A stretch of 64,000 bases of DNA from WTFY01 sp964614915 (GCA_964614915.1 CAZTNC010000007.1:78305-142304), one strand, 5' to 3'; counted from the stretch's first letter, positions 8,292-18,507 are shown. The notes: generated from the sequence alone by a model not told the origin. Program-made: numbers and translations.

Positions 8292-11200
8292 GTCGGGATG
8301 ATCCAGTGGGGCACCGACTGTTACTTGCCGGCTGGTATGTGCTTGCACTGATCCTGGTGCTCACTGCGGTTGTCAACAGTATTACCCGCCTGCCTTCGTC
8401 CCTGTACCAGGAGTATCTTCCGACATTCCAGGAAACGATTTCCTCCCTCATCGACAAGCCCGTGCACATCCGGGCAATCCATGTGAACTGGTACGGCTAC
8501 ACCCCGCTGATCGCGGTGGAGGGTTTGTCCGTATATTCCGATGAAACGAAATCCAGCCATTTGCTGGCTGCCGAAAAAGCAACGATCTCACTTGATCTGC
8601 TCGACAGCCTGATGAGCGGGAACCTTGTCATCAAGGAGTTGCAACTGAGCGGCAGCGATCTGCATGCCGTGCGCGACAAGGATCACAGGATCGTGCTGAA
8701 CGGCATCGATATCAGCGAACGTATCGCCCGCAGAAAAGAGGCCGGCAGGACCGAGGACATCCGTTTCAGCCTGCTGGCGAGCACGATCGCCATCCAGGAC
8801 GAGATCCTGGGCCACGACTATCATTTTGACCAGGTAGACATCGTTTTGCGCTTCCATGAGGAAAAGCTCAGGATTTCGTCGAAGGTGTCGCTGCCCGATT
8901 CACTTGGGGATTCGCTGTTGCTCGGCGCGGACCTGGAGGATCTTGACCAGGGGCTGGACGACATCCGGGGAGAGGTGTACGCGAAAGGCGAAAATATCAA
9001 CCTTGAACAGGTGGACGATTTCTTCCCGCAACTCAGTCTTGTTATTCACAACGGCCGTTCCGACTTCGAGATCTGGGGAGACCTGGAGTCAGAGCATGAG
9101 TGGTCGTTTGAGGGCAGCCTGGCATTTCATGACCTCGAATACCGCCCCGTGACGGACCCGCTGGTGGATGACGGTCATGCAATCACGGCGCTGGATACCC
9201 GGTTTCGGGTACAGGGATTACAGGACACCTGGCACCTGGCTTTCATCGAAAGTGACATACGAAGCGCCGGACACAAGTGGGTGGGAGAGGAGTATGAGGT
9301 TCGTTGTATCCGTTGCGGGGGCGACGCTGCAGAACCCGCGGTGGCCGTGGCACTGGATCATTTCGATTCGGCCAACCTGCTTGCAACACTGCAGCACTTT
9401 CCCGTGTTCTCAAAGCCCTTGCGGGCCTTGCTGACACAGGCCCGGATCGACGGGGAGTTCACCGACACCCGGATCCAGCTCCAGTTGCACGACGAGCAAC
9501 TGGCGAAGTATGCCTACCATACCGTTTTGCAGGAGGCCAACGTATCGGTGCCTGCACATGGGCTGGAACTGTCACGGTTGTCCGGCAAGGCCGCTGGCGA
9601 TCACCTGCACGGCAGCTTCTTGATCGATTCACCAGCCGTACAGGTTCATGCACGGCAGCTCAAAGAGCATGCATTTCCTGAGCAGGCCGTCACCGGACGG
9701 TTCCTGTGGGAGTTTGCGGACCACGGCACAGTGATTGCCCTGGAAAATGTCTCGCTAAAGACCGAGGGGCTGCAGGCCGATCTGCAGGGCACTGCATACG
9801 TGGGGCAGGACAGTTCACAGGTGGACATCCAGGCCGGCTTTCCCGAGGTGCAGATCGCAGCCCTCAAGTCCTGGCTGCCGGATGACAAACTGGGGTCCGA
9901 GCTGGCATCCTGGCTTGAGCAGGGCCAGACGGGTGGTACTCTGAACGATGTCAGGCTTTTGCTGCAAGGGGACCCTAGGCACATTCCTTTCGGGCATCAT
10001 CCAGGCCGGCTCGAAATTCGCGCGGACATCCAGGGCGTCTCCCTGAGCCCCCATGAGAAGTCGCCGGAAATCCACGATCTCGGGGCGCATCTTGCGGTCA
10101 TAAACCAGCGGCTGGAGATTCATGGGGATCAGGGACGGGTATCGAATGCATCGATCCTCGGCTTTGACATTGCTATCGACGATATCCTGCAACCGCTGCT
10201 GGTGGTGCAGGGAAGCATTCGCGGGCCTGCCCCTAGTATCCTGGAGGTTCTGCAAAAATCTTCACTGATCCCGCAAGACGACCAGGAACCGGCCAACGTT
10301 TCCATGGCGGGCATGGTGGACCTGGGACTGGATCTCAGTCTCCCCTTGGCTGATACGGTTGAAGAGGAGGCGCGTGTGGCGGGTACGATCGAGTTCAAGA
10401 ACGTGGACTTGACGATGGGCCTTGCATCCCTGGCGTTTACCGACCTGAACGGCATACTGGAATTCAGTGATGCCGGCATTGAGAGCGAAGGCCTGAGTGC
10501 CCGCTTGCACGGCTCGGATTTCCATGCGAATGCCTTTTTGCTGGAGAACGGCGCCACACGCATGCAGATTCGCGGGGAACTGGACTTTGATGCCTGGCTG
10601 GATGCCGGTGATCTCTGGCTGGCCCCGCACGTACGCGGCAAGGCCCCGGTATCCGCGACCATCGACCTCCACCCACCGGATGACACGGGGCAGGAGAAGC
10701 CGCTGGCAATCAGCATGGAAAGCGACCTGGTGGACATTGTCCTCGCGCTTCCCGAGCCATTTGGCAAGCAGGCAGGGACGCCCATGACCCTGGACATGCA
10801 TTCGCAGTTTCTGGCCGGAAGGGACAATACACTGTCGTTCAACTACGGAGACCGGATATTTGCGCAGGGCCTGCTGGATGCGGGATCGGGGCAGCTTCGC
10901 GCACTGGAAATCAGGGTAGGCGACGACCGGTTTGACCTGCCCGCAGAGGGCATGAGGGTGTCCGGAACTTTCGGGCAACTGGATGTGGACCAGTGGCAGG
11001 ACCTGCTCGGGCCCGCAGACGTGGAAGGATCCCTTGAGCTGCGTGAAGTCGATATCCGGGCGAGTACGGTTTCCCTGCCCGATATGATGCTGACCGATGT
11101 GGGTCTGAGTCTGCACAAGGATGTAAATTCCTGGACCGGTACGGTCGATTCGCAGACGATGCGGGGAACGTTCGAATATCCGCATGAGCTCGACGCCGAA

Positions 11201-12142
11201 AGCATTGTTGCAGCCCGGCTTGATTATCTGCACTACGATTATCTCGACGAGGAATTCACTTTCGACGTGAATCCCCGTGATCTTCCAGCCCTGGACATAC
11301 AGATCGTGCAGTTCGAGTCGGACGGTCTTCTCATGAACGATGTCAGCCTGAAAACCGAGCCTTCTGCACGGGGAATGATTATCGATTCACTGGCTGCGGA
11401 AGGGGACGGTTACCGGCTCGAGGCCACCGGCACCTGGGATATGGATGTGCGCGGGACCCACCACACCGACATGGCCCTTGAGCTGGCCGTGCGAAACCTG
11501 CACGACACGTTGACGGGCCTTGGAGAAGAGACCGCAGTGAACAAGGGCAAGGGCGTCGTTTCCGCAGAGCTCAGCTGGCCGGGCATGCCCGACCAGTTTT
11601 CGCTGGAATCTTTTGCGGGCACTGCGACCCTGAGACTCAAGGACGGGGAGATCACGACAGTCGACCCCGGTGGTGCAGGTCGCTTGGTGGGGCTGTTCAA
11701 TCTGGCCGAGGTCTCGAGGAGGCTGACACTCGACTTTTCCGACTTTTTCTCCGAAGGCTACGTGTTTGATAAAATCCGTGGCACCCTGGTATTCGAGGAT
11801 GGAAACCTGACCACCGAGAACCTGCGGTTCGATGGGCCTTCTGCAGACATGCAGATTGCTGGAAGAACAGGGATCGTGGCCAGGGATTACGACCAGATCA
11901 TTACCGTGACGCCGCATGTCACCGGCGGGTTGCCGTGGCTAGGTATCGGTCTTGGGCCGGTGGGTGTGGGAGGAATCTACATTCTGGGTAAAATCGGTGA
12001 AAAGGTCGGCATTGATGTAGACGAGGTTGTGGACAAGGTAGTAGAAGTGAAGTATCACATGACCGGAAGCTGGGACGATCCACAGATCGAGCCCGTAGCA
12101 CAGAAAATTGCGGAATCCGAACCACCTCAGGAAACTCCCTAG
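8288..12142 (+). CDS. yhdP: YhdP family AsmA-like protein (phospholipid transport to outer membrane)
   Basis: Very long protein of 1284 residues with an N-terminal transmembrane anchor (about residues 10-32) followed by a long periplasmic beta-rich region, the DUF3971/AsmA-like architecture. The C-terminal part has the glycine-rich GGLPWLGIGLGPVGVGG segment typical of YhdP. E. coli YhdP, TamB and YdbH are bridge-like proteins that move phospholipids to the outer membrane. The GTG start at 8288 overlaps the rng stop by four bases; rng-yhdP is a conserved pair. Function is inferred from family. Confidence 0.92.
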   Translation: MSRDDPVGHRLLLAGWYVLALILVLTAVVNSITRLPSSLYQEYLPTFQETISSLIDKPVHIRAIHVNWYGYTPLIAVEGLSVYSDETKSSHLLAAEKATISLDLLDSLMSGNLVIKELQLSGSDLHAVRDKDHRIVLNGIDISERIARRKEAGRTEDIRFSLLASTIAIQDEILGHDYHFDQVDIVLRFHEEKLRISSKVSLPDSLGDSLLLGADLEDLDQGLDDIRGEVYAKGENINLEQVDDFFPQLSLVIHNGRSDFEIWGDLESEHEWSFEGSLAFHDLEYRPVTDPLVDDGHAITALDTRFRVQGLQDTWHLAFIESDIRSAGHKWVGEEYEVRCIRCGGDAAEPAVAVALDHFDSANLLATLQHFPVFSKPLRALLTQARIDGEFTDTRIQLQLHDEQLAKYAYHTVLQEANVSVPAHGLELSRLSGKAAGDHLHGSFLIDSPAVQVHARQLKEHAFPEQAVTGRFLWEFADHGTVIALENVSLKTEGLQADLQGTAYVGQDSSQVDIQAGFPEVQIAALKSWLPDDKLGSELASWLEQGQTGGTLNDVRLLLQGDPRHIPFGHHPGRLEIRADIQGVSLSPHEKSPEIHDLGAHLAVINQRLEIHGDQGRVSNASILGFDIAIDDILQPLLVVQGSIRGPAPSILEVLQKSSLIPQDDQEPANVSMAGMVDLGLDLSLPLADTVEEEARVAGTIEFKNVDLTMGLASLAFTDLNGILEFSDAGIESEGLSARLHGSDFHANAFLLENGATRMQIRGELDFDAWLDAGDLWLAPHVRGKAPVSATIDLHPPDDTGQEKPLAISMESDLVDIVLALPEPFGKQAGTPMTLDMHSQFLAGRDNTLSFNYGDRIFAQGLLDAGSGQLRALEIRVGDDRFDLPAEGMRVSGTFGQLDVDQWQDLLGPADVEGSLELREVDIRASTVSLPDMMLTDVGLSLHKDVNSWTGTVDSQTMRGTFEYPHELDAESIVAARLDYLHYDYLDEEFTFDVNPRDLPALDIQIVQFESDGLLMNDVSLKTEPSARGMIIDSLAAEGDGYRLEATGTWDMDVRGTHHTDMALELAVRNLHDTLTGLGEETAVNKGKGVVSAELSWPGMPDQFSLESFAGTATLRLKDGEITTVDPGGAGRLVGLFNLAEVSRRLTLDFSDFFSEGYVFDKIRGTLVFEDGNLTTENLRFDGPSADMQIAGRTGIVARDYDQIITVTPHVTGGLPWLGIGLGPVGVGGIYILGKIGEKVGIDVDEVVDKVVEVKYHMTGSWDDPQIEPVAQKIAESEPPQETP

Positions 12143-12244
12143 TCCACGGCAGGACGATGTCTTGAATCAGGCGAATTCCCGCATGGACAGGCTGTGTGGC
12201 CACCGGGCCAATCGCGAGAACTATTGAAAGGATACTGACGGACC

Positions 12245-13063
12245 ATGACGCAAAAAGTTGCTACCGTACAAATGGCCTCCGGGCCCAATGTTGATGCCAA
12301 TTTGCACGAGGCAGGACGCCTGATTCGCCAGGCCGTCGATGCCGGTGCTGGCCTGGTTGTGTTGCCGGAAAATTTTGCCATCATGGGGGTCGAGGAGGAA
12401 GACAAGGTCGAGGTGCGGGAACCGCCTGGCACCGGGCCCATACAGAGCTTCCTCGCCGAGCAGGCCAGGCATCACAATATCTGGCTCGTGGGGGGCACGG
12501 TGCCGCTGGAATGCGAGGATCCCAACAAGATTTTTGCAGCCTGTCTGGTGTATGACGACCAGGGCAAATGCATGGCGCGCTATGACAAGATCCATTTGTT
12601 TGATGTCAATCTTGTAGAGACTGGTGAAAGCTACAATGAGTCGGAAACCATCGAGTACGGAAGAACCGGGCTTCAGGTCATTGACTCACCCTTCGGGAGA
12701 ATAGGCTTCGCGGTTTGCTATGATCTGCGTTTTCCCGAGCTGTTCAGGAATTTGCTGGATATGGGTGCGCAGGTGATTGTATTTCCTGCAGCATTCACTG
12801 CTGCAACAGGTCAGGCACACTGGGAAAGCCTGATTCGTGCCCGAGCGATCGAAAATGTCATGTACGTGATCGCTTCCGCACAGGGCGGCTATCATGTGAG
12901 TGGCCGTACGACGTACGGTGACAGCATGATCGTGGATCCGTGGGGTGTGATTCTGAACCGGGTCAAGCACGGTGCGGGCATTGCAGTCGGCAGTGTGAAC
13001 CTGGATTATCTTGAGTCAAGGCGAAAAACCTTTCCCTGCATCCAGCATCGAAGACTGAAATGA
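12245..13063 (+). CDS. Carbon-nitrogen hydrolase (Nit1-like, probable deaminated-glutathione amidase)
   Basis: Nitrilase-superfamily amidase of 272 residues with the full catalytic triad: Glu42 (LPENF), Lys115 (YDKIHLFD) and Cys158 (CYDLRFPE). YDKIHLFDVNL and the length fit the Nit1/YbeM branch, which repairs deaminated glutathione; the substrate is an inference. It lies between yhdP and tldD, a conserved gammaproteobacterial neighbourhood. The 102 bases before it show no obvious terminator, so it may be read from the rng-yhdP transcript. An AAGGA lies upstream of the ATG (near 12228). Confidence 0.9.
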   Translation: MTQKVATVQMASGPNVDANLHEAGRLIRQAVDAGAGLVVLPENFAIMGVEEEDKVEVREPPGTGPIQSFLAEQARHHNIWLVGGTVPLECEDPNKIFAACLVYDDQGKCMARYDKIHLFDVNLVETGESYNESETIEYGRTGLQVIDSPFGRIGFAVCYDLRFPELFRNLLDMGAQVIVFPAAFTAATGQAHWESLIRARAIENVMYVIASAQGGYHVSGRTTYGDSMIVDPWGVILNRVKHGAGIAVGSVNLDYLESRRKTFPCIQHRRLK

Positions 13064-13099
13064 AATTTGAGCATATTGTATGACGGACGGTTGAACCCT

Positions 13100-14542
13100 A
13101 TGGAAAACTCACTGGCACTGGCACAAGAAACCATTCTGGCTCCGTCCGGGCTGGATGAAACCCACCTGACGCAGGCGTTCTCCATTCTGCTGGATTCTGC
13201 CGCCGACAGCGGGGACATCTACTTCCAGTTGCGCAAGTCGGAAGCCTGGTCGCTGGAAGACGGGATCGTCAAGGATGCGAGCCATGATCTCAGCCAGGGG
13301 GTTGGCATCCGGGCCATCAAGGGCGAGAAAAGCGGTTTTGCCTATTCCGATGAAATTGTCCTGCCGGCCTTGCTGGAATCCTGCAAGGCGGCACGTACGA
13401 TTGCCCGCGGCGGTCAGGGCGGTTCGGTGCAGAGTTGGAAGTTCTGCACAGGGAACAATCTTTACCCGTCCGGAAACCCGCTCGACTCCTTCAGCGAGTC
13501 CGACAAGGTTGACCTGTTGCGGCACCTCGACAGCCTGGCGCGAAAGCAGGACCCCCGGGTCAAGCAGGTAATGCTGTCGCTGGCCGGCGTACACGAGATG
13601 GTGCTGGTCGCGAACAGTGATGGCCAGATGGCGGCCGATATCCGCCCGCTGGTGAGGCTGTACGTGTCCGTCATCGCGGAACATAAGGGGCGCCTTGAAC
13701 AGGGCAGTGCTGGCGGGGGCGGTCGTGTCAGCTATGATTTCTTCAATCAGGAAGAGCGTGCACAGTCCTATGTACGTGAAGCGGTGCGAACGGCACTGCT
13801 CAATCTCGAGGCGGTGGATGCACCGGCGGGAACGATGGATGTCGTGCTGGGTCCTGGATGGCCGGGCGTGCTGCTGCATGAGGCGGTTGGCCATGGCCTG
13901 GAGGGCGACTTTACCTACAAGGGTACCTCGGTTTTCAGCGGGCGTATCGGGGAGCGCGTGGCAAGCAAGGGCATCACGGTGGTGGATGACGGCACGCTGG
14001 AAAATCGCAGGGGCTCCCTGAATATCGATGATGAAGGTACAACCACCCAGTGTACCGTGCTTATCGAAGACGGGATTCTCAAGGGCTTCATGCAGGACAG
14101 GCTGAATGCCAGGCTGTCCAAAACGGCACCCACGGGAAATGGCCGGCGGGAGTCCTTCGCACACTTGCCCATGCCGCGCATGACCAATACCTACATGCTG
14201 GCGGGTGAGCATGATCCGGAGGAAATCCTCAGTTCGGTGGACTCGGGGTTTTATGCCGTGAATTTCGGAGGCGGGCAGGTGGACATCACCTCAGGAAAGT
14301 TCGTGTTCTCTGCCTCGGAAGCCTACCTGATTGAGAAGGGAAAGGTCACCCGGCCGGTCAAGGGAGCCACGCTGATCGGTGACGGCCCAGATGTGCTGAC
14401 AAGGGTGAGCATGATCGGGAATGATCTGCGCCTGGATGACGGCATTGGTACCTGCGGCAAGGAGGGCCAGAGTGTCCCGGTGGGCGTGGGTCAGCCCACG
14501 CTGCGCGTTGACGGCCTGACTGTGGGCGGGACGGCAGGTTGA
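13100..14542 (+). CDS. tldD: Metalloprotease TldD
   Basis: Catalytic subunit of the TldD/TldE protease, which degrades unfolded peptides and matures some modified peptides such as microcin B17 and CcdA. The protein has 480 residues with the zinc motif HEAVGHGLEGDF; His260 starts HExxxH. The ATG at 13100 is preferred to a TTG at 13067. The stop overlaps the ATG of pmbA by one base (TGATG), which fits equimolar synthesis of the heterodimer. Confidence 0.96.
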   Translation: MENSLALAQETILAPSGLDETHLTQAFSILLDSAADSGDIYFQLRKSEAWSLEDGIVKDASHDLSQGVGIRAIKGEKSGFAYSDEIVLPALLESCKAARTIARGGQGGSVQSWKFCTGNNLYPSGNPLDSFSESDKVDLLRHLDSLARKQDPRVKQVMLSLAGVHEMVLVANSDGQMAADIRPLVRLYVSVIAEHKGRLEQGSAGGGGRVSYDFFNQEERAQSYVREAVRTALLNLEAVDAPAGTMDVVLGPGWPGVLLHEAVGHGLEGDFTYKGTSVFSGRIGERVASKGITVVDDGTLENRRGSLNIDDEGTTTQCTVLIEDGILKGFMQDRLNARLSKTAPTGNGRRESFAHLPMPRMTNTYMLAGEHDPEEILSSVDSGFYAVNFGGGQVDITSGKFVFSASEAYLIEKGKVTRPVKGATLIGDGPDVLTRVSMIGNDLRLDDGIGTCGKEGQSVPVGVGQPTLRVDGLTVGGTAG

Positions 14543-15879
14543 TGGAGGGTCAGGGCCTGGCCCGCCACGACGACCGGCTCGAACAACTGGTACAGTTTTG
14601 TCTGGACGAGGCTAGGCAACTGGGAGCAGCAAGTGCCGAAGCCTCGATTGACATCGAACACGGCCTGTCCGTCACGGCCCGGCTCGGCGAGGTGGAAACC
14701 TTGGAAAATCACAATGCCCGCAGGCTTGGTGTCACCGTCTATGTCGATCACAGGAAAGGCACCGCTAGCACCACCGATTTTGATCTTCCCGCGGTCCGCG
14801 ATGCGGTTACCTCGGCGCGCAACATTGCAAAGTTTACCGAACAGGACGAATGCGCGGGTCTGGCGGATCCGGATCAGATCGTCACCGAAGTGGCGGACCT
14901 CGGACTTGATCGTCCATGGCCACTGAGCCCTGACGAGGCCGTGGAGATCGCGATCGAATGTGAAGACAAGGCGCGTGAACCCGAACAGGTTTCGAACTCG
15001 GAGGGAGCAAGTGTCAGCACTGGGCGCGGCACACACATCTACGGGAATTCACACGGTTTCATCGGCCGATACGTATCAACCCGGCACAGCCTTTCCTGCG
15101 CGGTCATTGCGGAACAGGATGGCGGCATGCAGCGCGACTACTGGTATACGACCTCGCGCGACCCGGCAAGACTGCAGTCCGCAACTGAGGTAGGGGAAAA
15201 AGCCGCACAGCGCACCGTCAGCCGGCTTGGCGCCAGAAAGATTGCCACACAGACCACTCCGGTCATTTTCGAGGCCGGCATGGCCCGCTCACTGCTGTCT
15301 CACTTTGTTTCGGCCATCTCGGGCAGTGCGTTATACCGCAAGGCATCTTTTTTGCTGGATCACCTGAACAAAAAGGTATTTTCCGATCTGGTGACCCTCG
15401 TTGAAGACCCGCACATCCAAGGCGGCCTTGCCAGCAGTGCATTTGACCAGGAAGGTGTGGCGACACGACCGCGCACCTTGGTTGCCGATGGGGTGTTGCA
15501 AGGCTATGTGCTCAACAGCTACTCTGCCCGCAAACTTGGAATGCAAACGACTGGAAATGCCGGGGGCATCCACAACCTGACTCTGCAGCCGGGCGAGCAA
15601 ACGCTCAATGAATTGATGTCCGGCATGCAGCGCGGTCTGCTGGTGACCGAGTTGATCGGCCACGGGGTGAACGGCGTGACCGGGGACTATTCGCGTGGTG
15701 CCATGGGCTACTGGATCGAAAACGGCGAGATCCAGCATCCCGTCGAGGAAGTCACGGTCGCGGGCAACCTCAAGGAGATCTTCCAGAGAATTGTGGCCAT
15801 CGGCAATGATACCGATGCACGGGGCCGTATCATCACGCCTTCGGTGCTGATCGACGAGATGACGGTTGCAGGAAGCTGA
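14542..15879 (+). CDS. pmbA: TldE/PmbA, partner subunit of TldD
   Basis: Non-catalytic TldE subunit of 445 residues, homologous to TldD but without HExxxH. The N-terminal half contains the family-like GLSVTARLGEVE region and the C-terminal half GNAGGIHNL. It pairs with TldD to form the proteolytic chamber. Its start is coupled to the tldD stop. It converges with the DUF3108 gene, with only 15 bases between stops and no visible bidirectional terminator. Confidence 0.95.
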   Translation: MEGQGLARHDDRLEQLVQFCLDEARQLGAASAEASIDIEHGLSVTARLGEVETLENHNARRLGVTVYVDHRKGTASTTDFDLPAVRDAVTSARNIAKFTEQDECAGLADPDQIVTEVADLGLDRPWPLSPDEAVEIAIECEDKAREPEQVSNSEGASVSTGRGTHIYGNSHGFIGRYVSTRHSLSCAVIAEQDGGMQRDYWYTTSRDPARLQSATEVGEKAAQRTVSRLGARKIATQTTPVIFEAGMARSLLSHFVSAISGSALYRKASFLLDHLNKKVFSDLVTLVEDPHIQGGLASSAFDQEGVATRPRTLVADGVLQGYVLNSYSARKLGMQTTGNAGGIHNLTLQPGEQTLNELMSGMQRGLLVTELIGHGVNGVTGDYSRGAMGYWIENGEIQHPVEEVTVAGNLKEIFQRIVAIGNDTDARGRIITPSVLIDEMTVAGS

Positions 15880-15894
15880 CCGGTACTGCGGCTT

Positions 15895-16623
15895 TTACAG
15901 CCAGCGCACCTCCGTGATACGGGCAGAGATTTCAGTTTTCCCGTTGCGGGTCTTGTCTGACCTGACCGGGATGTAGTGAAGGGACTCAGCGTACCACTCG
16001 GTATACCGGGTGCCTTTCCTGTCGTTTTTCTCCCGCACGTACTTGTGCGCAGAGAGGTTGCCAAGCCGGGTCTGCACGGGCTGATGGGGCTCGAGTTCAT
16101 ACACGTACTCTTTCAGGTGGCCCCTTGAGACGACCGAGCATGCGTAGCGGTTGATCCCGGCATCCGGCTCGCGCATCAGCAGAAGCTGTACAGAGAATCT
16201 GTCCAGGGTGCGGGGTGTGATCTCCAGGGTACGCGTCTTACCCTTGTACCTGGAAAGCGCCGTGTGGTTGCTCCAGTCGAAAATGTACTGTTCGTTGCGA
16301 TCCTTGTCAGCTCCCTGGACCTCGTATTCAAACTCGATTGCCCGGTAACCATCTTCGGTCTTCTCCAGTATGGTGCGGTAGGTGGCGACCTGCTGGCCGA
16401 GGAAAAAAGCGGCAATCCCCACCGGGTAGGTTCGGGATTCGTACACCAGTTTGCCATCCTGCCTCTTCAGGCTCAACTGCATTTCGCCGACGGCAATGTT
16501 TCCTTTTCTGACCTCATAAACCGCCTCGAATTCAGGTGGAAGCTCCTGTGTGGTCAACGAGGTAGCATCAACCGGTCCGACGAGCAGTGAAAATGCTGCC
16601 AGCGTCACGGAAAACCTGTTCAT
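15895..16623 (-). CDS. DUF3108 domain exported protein
   Basis: Protein of 242 residues with a Sec signal peptide (about residues 1-20, hydrophobic AAFSLLVGPVDA). The body has the tyrosine-rich beta pattern of DUF3108 (FEAVYEVRKGNIAVGE, then TRYTEWYAESLHYIPVR near the C-terminus). The family is found next to purN/purM in many gammaproteobacteria, but its function is not established. The start overlaps the end of purN by four bases, so it is the last gene of a purM-purN-DUF3108 operon. Periplasmic or envelope location is inferred from the signal peptide. Confidence 0.85.
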   Translation of the reverse strand: MNRFSVTLAAFSLLVGPVDATSLTTQELPPEFEAVYEVRKGNIAVGEMQLSLKRQDGKLVYESRTYPVGIAAFFLGQQVATYRTILEKTEDGYRAIEFEYEVQGADKDRNEQYIFDWSNHTALSRYKGKTRTLEITPRTLDRFSVQLLLMREPDAGINRYACSVVSRGHLKEYVYELEPHQPVQTRLGNLSAHKYVREKNDRKGTRYTEWYAESLHYIPVRSDKTRNGKTEISARITEVRWL

Positions 16624-17291
16624 ACCAGCTCGGTTTTGTGCGCGATGGTAAGTTGCAGCGGCCGTTCCAGGACCTTGTCGTTGAAATATACCGTGCCATC
16701 ATTGCAGTGCAGCTTGCCTTCGCAGAACCAGCGTATGGCGAGCGGGAAGACCATGTGTTCTTTTTCCAGCACGCGCCGGATCAGGCTATGCACATCATCC
16801 GTTTCGAACACCGGCACCTTGGCCTGAAGTACCAGCGGTCCCTCATCCAGTTCTTCGGTAACAAAATGCACGCTGCATCCATGTTGTGCATCCTTTGCAG
16901 CCAGTACCCTGTGGTGGGTTTCAAGACCCGGGTACTTGGGCAGCAGGGAAGGGTGTATGTTCAAGATCCTGTTTGCATACCGCTTGACAAAAACCTCGCT
17001 GAACACGCGCATGAAACCCGCCAGCACGATGGTCTCGACTCCATAGCTTTCGAGGATGCGGATGAGTTCTGCCTCGAACGCTGCCCGCGACGGGTACTGA
17101 CCATGCTCTACGACATGGGCTGGAATTCCTGCATTTTTTGCACGTGTCAGACCAAAGGCGTCTGTCCGGTTACTGATCACACATGCGATTCGGGCATTGA
17201 TTCGCCCCTGCCCGACATGCTTGATGACGGATTGCATGTTGGTCCCGTTTCCGGAGAACAGAACTGCGATGGGAGTCTGATTATTGAGCAT
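16620..17291 (-). CDS. purN: Phosphoribosylglycinamide formyltransferase
   Basis: Third step of purine synthesis: transfers formyl from 10-formyl-tetrahydrofolate to glycinamide ribonucleotide. The protein has 223 residues, with FSGNGTNMQ at the phosphate-binding loop, catalytic Asn111 and His113 in NIHPSLLPKYPG, and Asp149 in TEELDEGP. It sits two bases after purM and overlaps the DUF3108 gene. PurM supplies the next-but-one step, so the pair is functionally coherent. Confidence 0.96.
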   Translation of the reverse strand: MLNNQTPIAVLFSGNGTNMQSVIKHVGQGRINARIACVISNRTDAFGLTRAKNAGIPAHVVEHGQYPSRAAFEAELIRILESYGVETIVLAGFMRVFSEVFVKRYANRILNIHPSLLPKYPGLETHHRVLAAKDAQHGCSVHFVTEELDEGPLVLQAKVPVFETDDVHSLIRRVLEKEHMVFPLAIRWFCEGKLHCNDGTVYFNDKVLERPLQLTIAHKTELV

Positions 17292-17293
17292 GG

Positions 17294-18319
17294 TTATATC
17301 AAGCGTACTTTGTCCTCAGAGTCCGAGCGCATGATTTTACCGATGATTTCAGCCGGCTGGCCTGACTGGCGACATATTGTCATTCCTGCATCCGCCTGAT
17401 CTTCGGGCACCACCACCAGCATACCCATCCCGCAATTGAAGACCCGATGCATCTCCCCATCCTCGATGGTACCTGCATGTTGTATCCAGTCAAATATCTC
17501 GGGACGTTTCCACGTCTTGGTATCAATCCTGGCGAGCAGGCCGTCCGGGATCATACGCGGCACATTCTCCACCAGTCCACCTCCCGTGATATGACACAGG
17601 CCACGCACATCGAAGGCCTCGATCAGCTGCAGCACAAGCCCGGTGTAGATCACCGTCGGGGTCAGCAGCAGTGCCCCCAGGGTCTGGTCTCCCAGCTTTT
17701 CATCGAGTGAGGTCTGGCTCGTTTCAACAATCTTGTTGACCAGGGAATAGCCGTTCGAGTGAATGCCACTGGAGGCCAGGCCAAGCACCACGTCGCCCTC
17801 GGTGATCCTGCGCCCGTCAATCAGCTTGTCACGCTCGACGACACCCACGCAAAAACCTGCCAGATCATAGGTACCGGGCGGGTACATTCCCGGCATCTCG
17901 GCCGTCTCGCCTCCGATGAGTGCTGCCCCGGCCTGTGTGCAACCGCGCGCGATGCCTGCGATGACCTCCTGGGCCTGCTCGACGGAGAGCGCGCCGGTGG
18001 CAAAGTAGTCCAGGAAAAAAAGGGGTTCCGCACCTTGCACAACGACATCGTTGGCACACATGGCCACGAGGTCGATGCCGATGGTTGAGTGGTCGTTGAG
18101 TTGCTGTGCCAGGCACAGCTTCGTGCCAACGCCGTCGGTGCCTGCTACCAGTACGGGGTTTGTGTAGGCGTTCTGGTGCAGTGCGAAAAGGCCGCCGAAT
18201 CCCCCAGGGTTTGAGATAACTTCGGGGCGCCGGGTGTCGTGCACCATCGGTGCAATCAGGTCTACAAGCTTTTTCCCGGCGTCAATGTCCACACCGGCTT
18301 TCTTGTACGTGAGGCTCAT
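17294..18319 (-). CDS. purM: Phosphoribosylformylglycinamidine cyclo-ligase
   Basis: AIR synthetase, an ATP-dependent ring closure in purine synthesis. It has 341 residues (family about 345), starting MSLTYKKAGVDIDAG, with GVGTKLCLA, IGIDLVAMCANDVVVQGAEP and GGETAEMPGMY, all standard PurM segments. First gene of the purM-purN-DUF3108 operon. The upstream intergenic region (18320-18507) contains an inverted repeat at 18324-18339, only five bases from the start codon; it does not match the E. coli PurR box. Confidence 0.97.
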   Translation of the reverse strand: MSLTYKKAGVDIDAGKKLVDLIAPMVHDTRRPEVISNPGGFGGLFALHQNAYTNPVLVAGTDGVGTKLCLAQQLNDHSTIGIDLVAMCANDVVVQGAEPLFFLDYFATGALSVEQAQEVIAGIARGCTQAGAALIGGETAEMPGMYPPGTYDLAGFCVGVVERDKLIDGRRITEGDVVLGLASSGIHSNGYSLVNKIVETSQTSLDEKLGDQTLGALLLTPTVIYTGLVLQLIEAFDVRGLCHITGGGLVENVPRMIPDGLLARIDTKTWKRPEIFDWIQHAGTIEDGEMHRVFNCGMGMLVVVPEDQADAGMTICRQSGQPAEIIGKIMRSDSEDKVRLI

Positions 18320-18323
18320 ACCG

Positions 18324-18362
18324 TCTAATGATTATTAGATAGAGTGCTTAAACGGCTATAAT
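18324..18362. promoter_or_regulatory. Inverted repeat and possible promoter between purM and CDP-alcohol transferase gene
   Basis: A perfect inverted repeat, TCTAAT-GATT-ATTAGA, occupies 18324-18339, immediately upstream of the minus-strand purM start. On the plus strand a perfect TATAAT lies at 18357-18362, but the best -35 (TTAGAT at 18335-18340, 16-base spacer) is poor. The dyad could be an operator for purM or a chance AT-rich palindrome. Confidence 0.3.
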
Positions 18363-18507
18363 ACTGGGATATTGAAGATATTGTGCAAGGGCCAACCGGA
18401 TTGCTCGTTGCTTCGCTATCGGCTTGCTTATACCATCGGGGTTAGAGCAGTGGATATTTAAACGATACGGCTTGCGAATTATATACCAAGAAACGGTCAG
18501 CTATATC

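Noticed and set aside
10262..11233. 323-codon open frame antisense to yhdP
   Set aside because: Shadow of a long real gene; no start context or recognisable domain.
16587..17399. 270-codon plus-strand frame across purN
   Set aside because: purN and purM are certain on the other strand; this is their complement.
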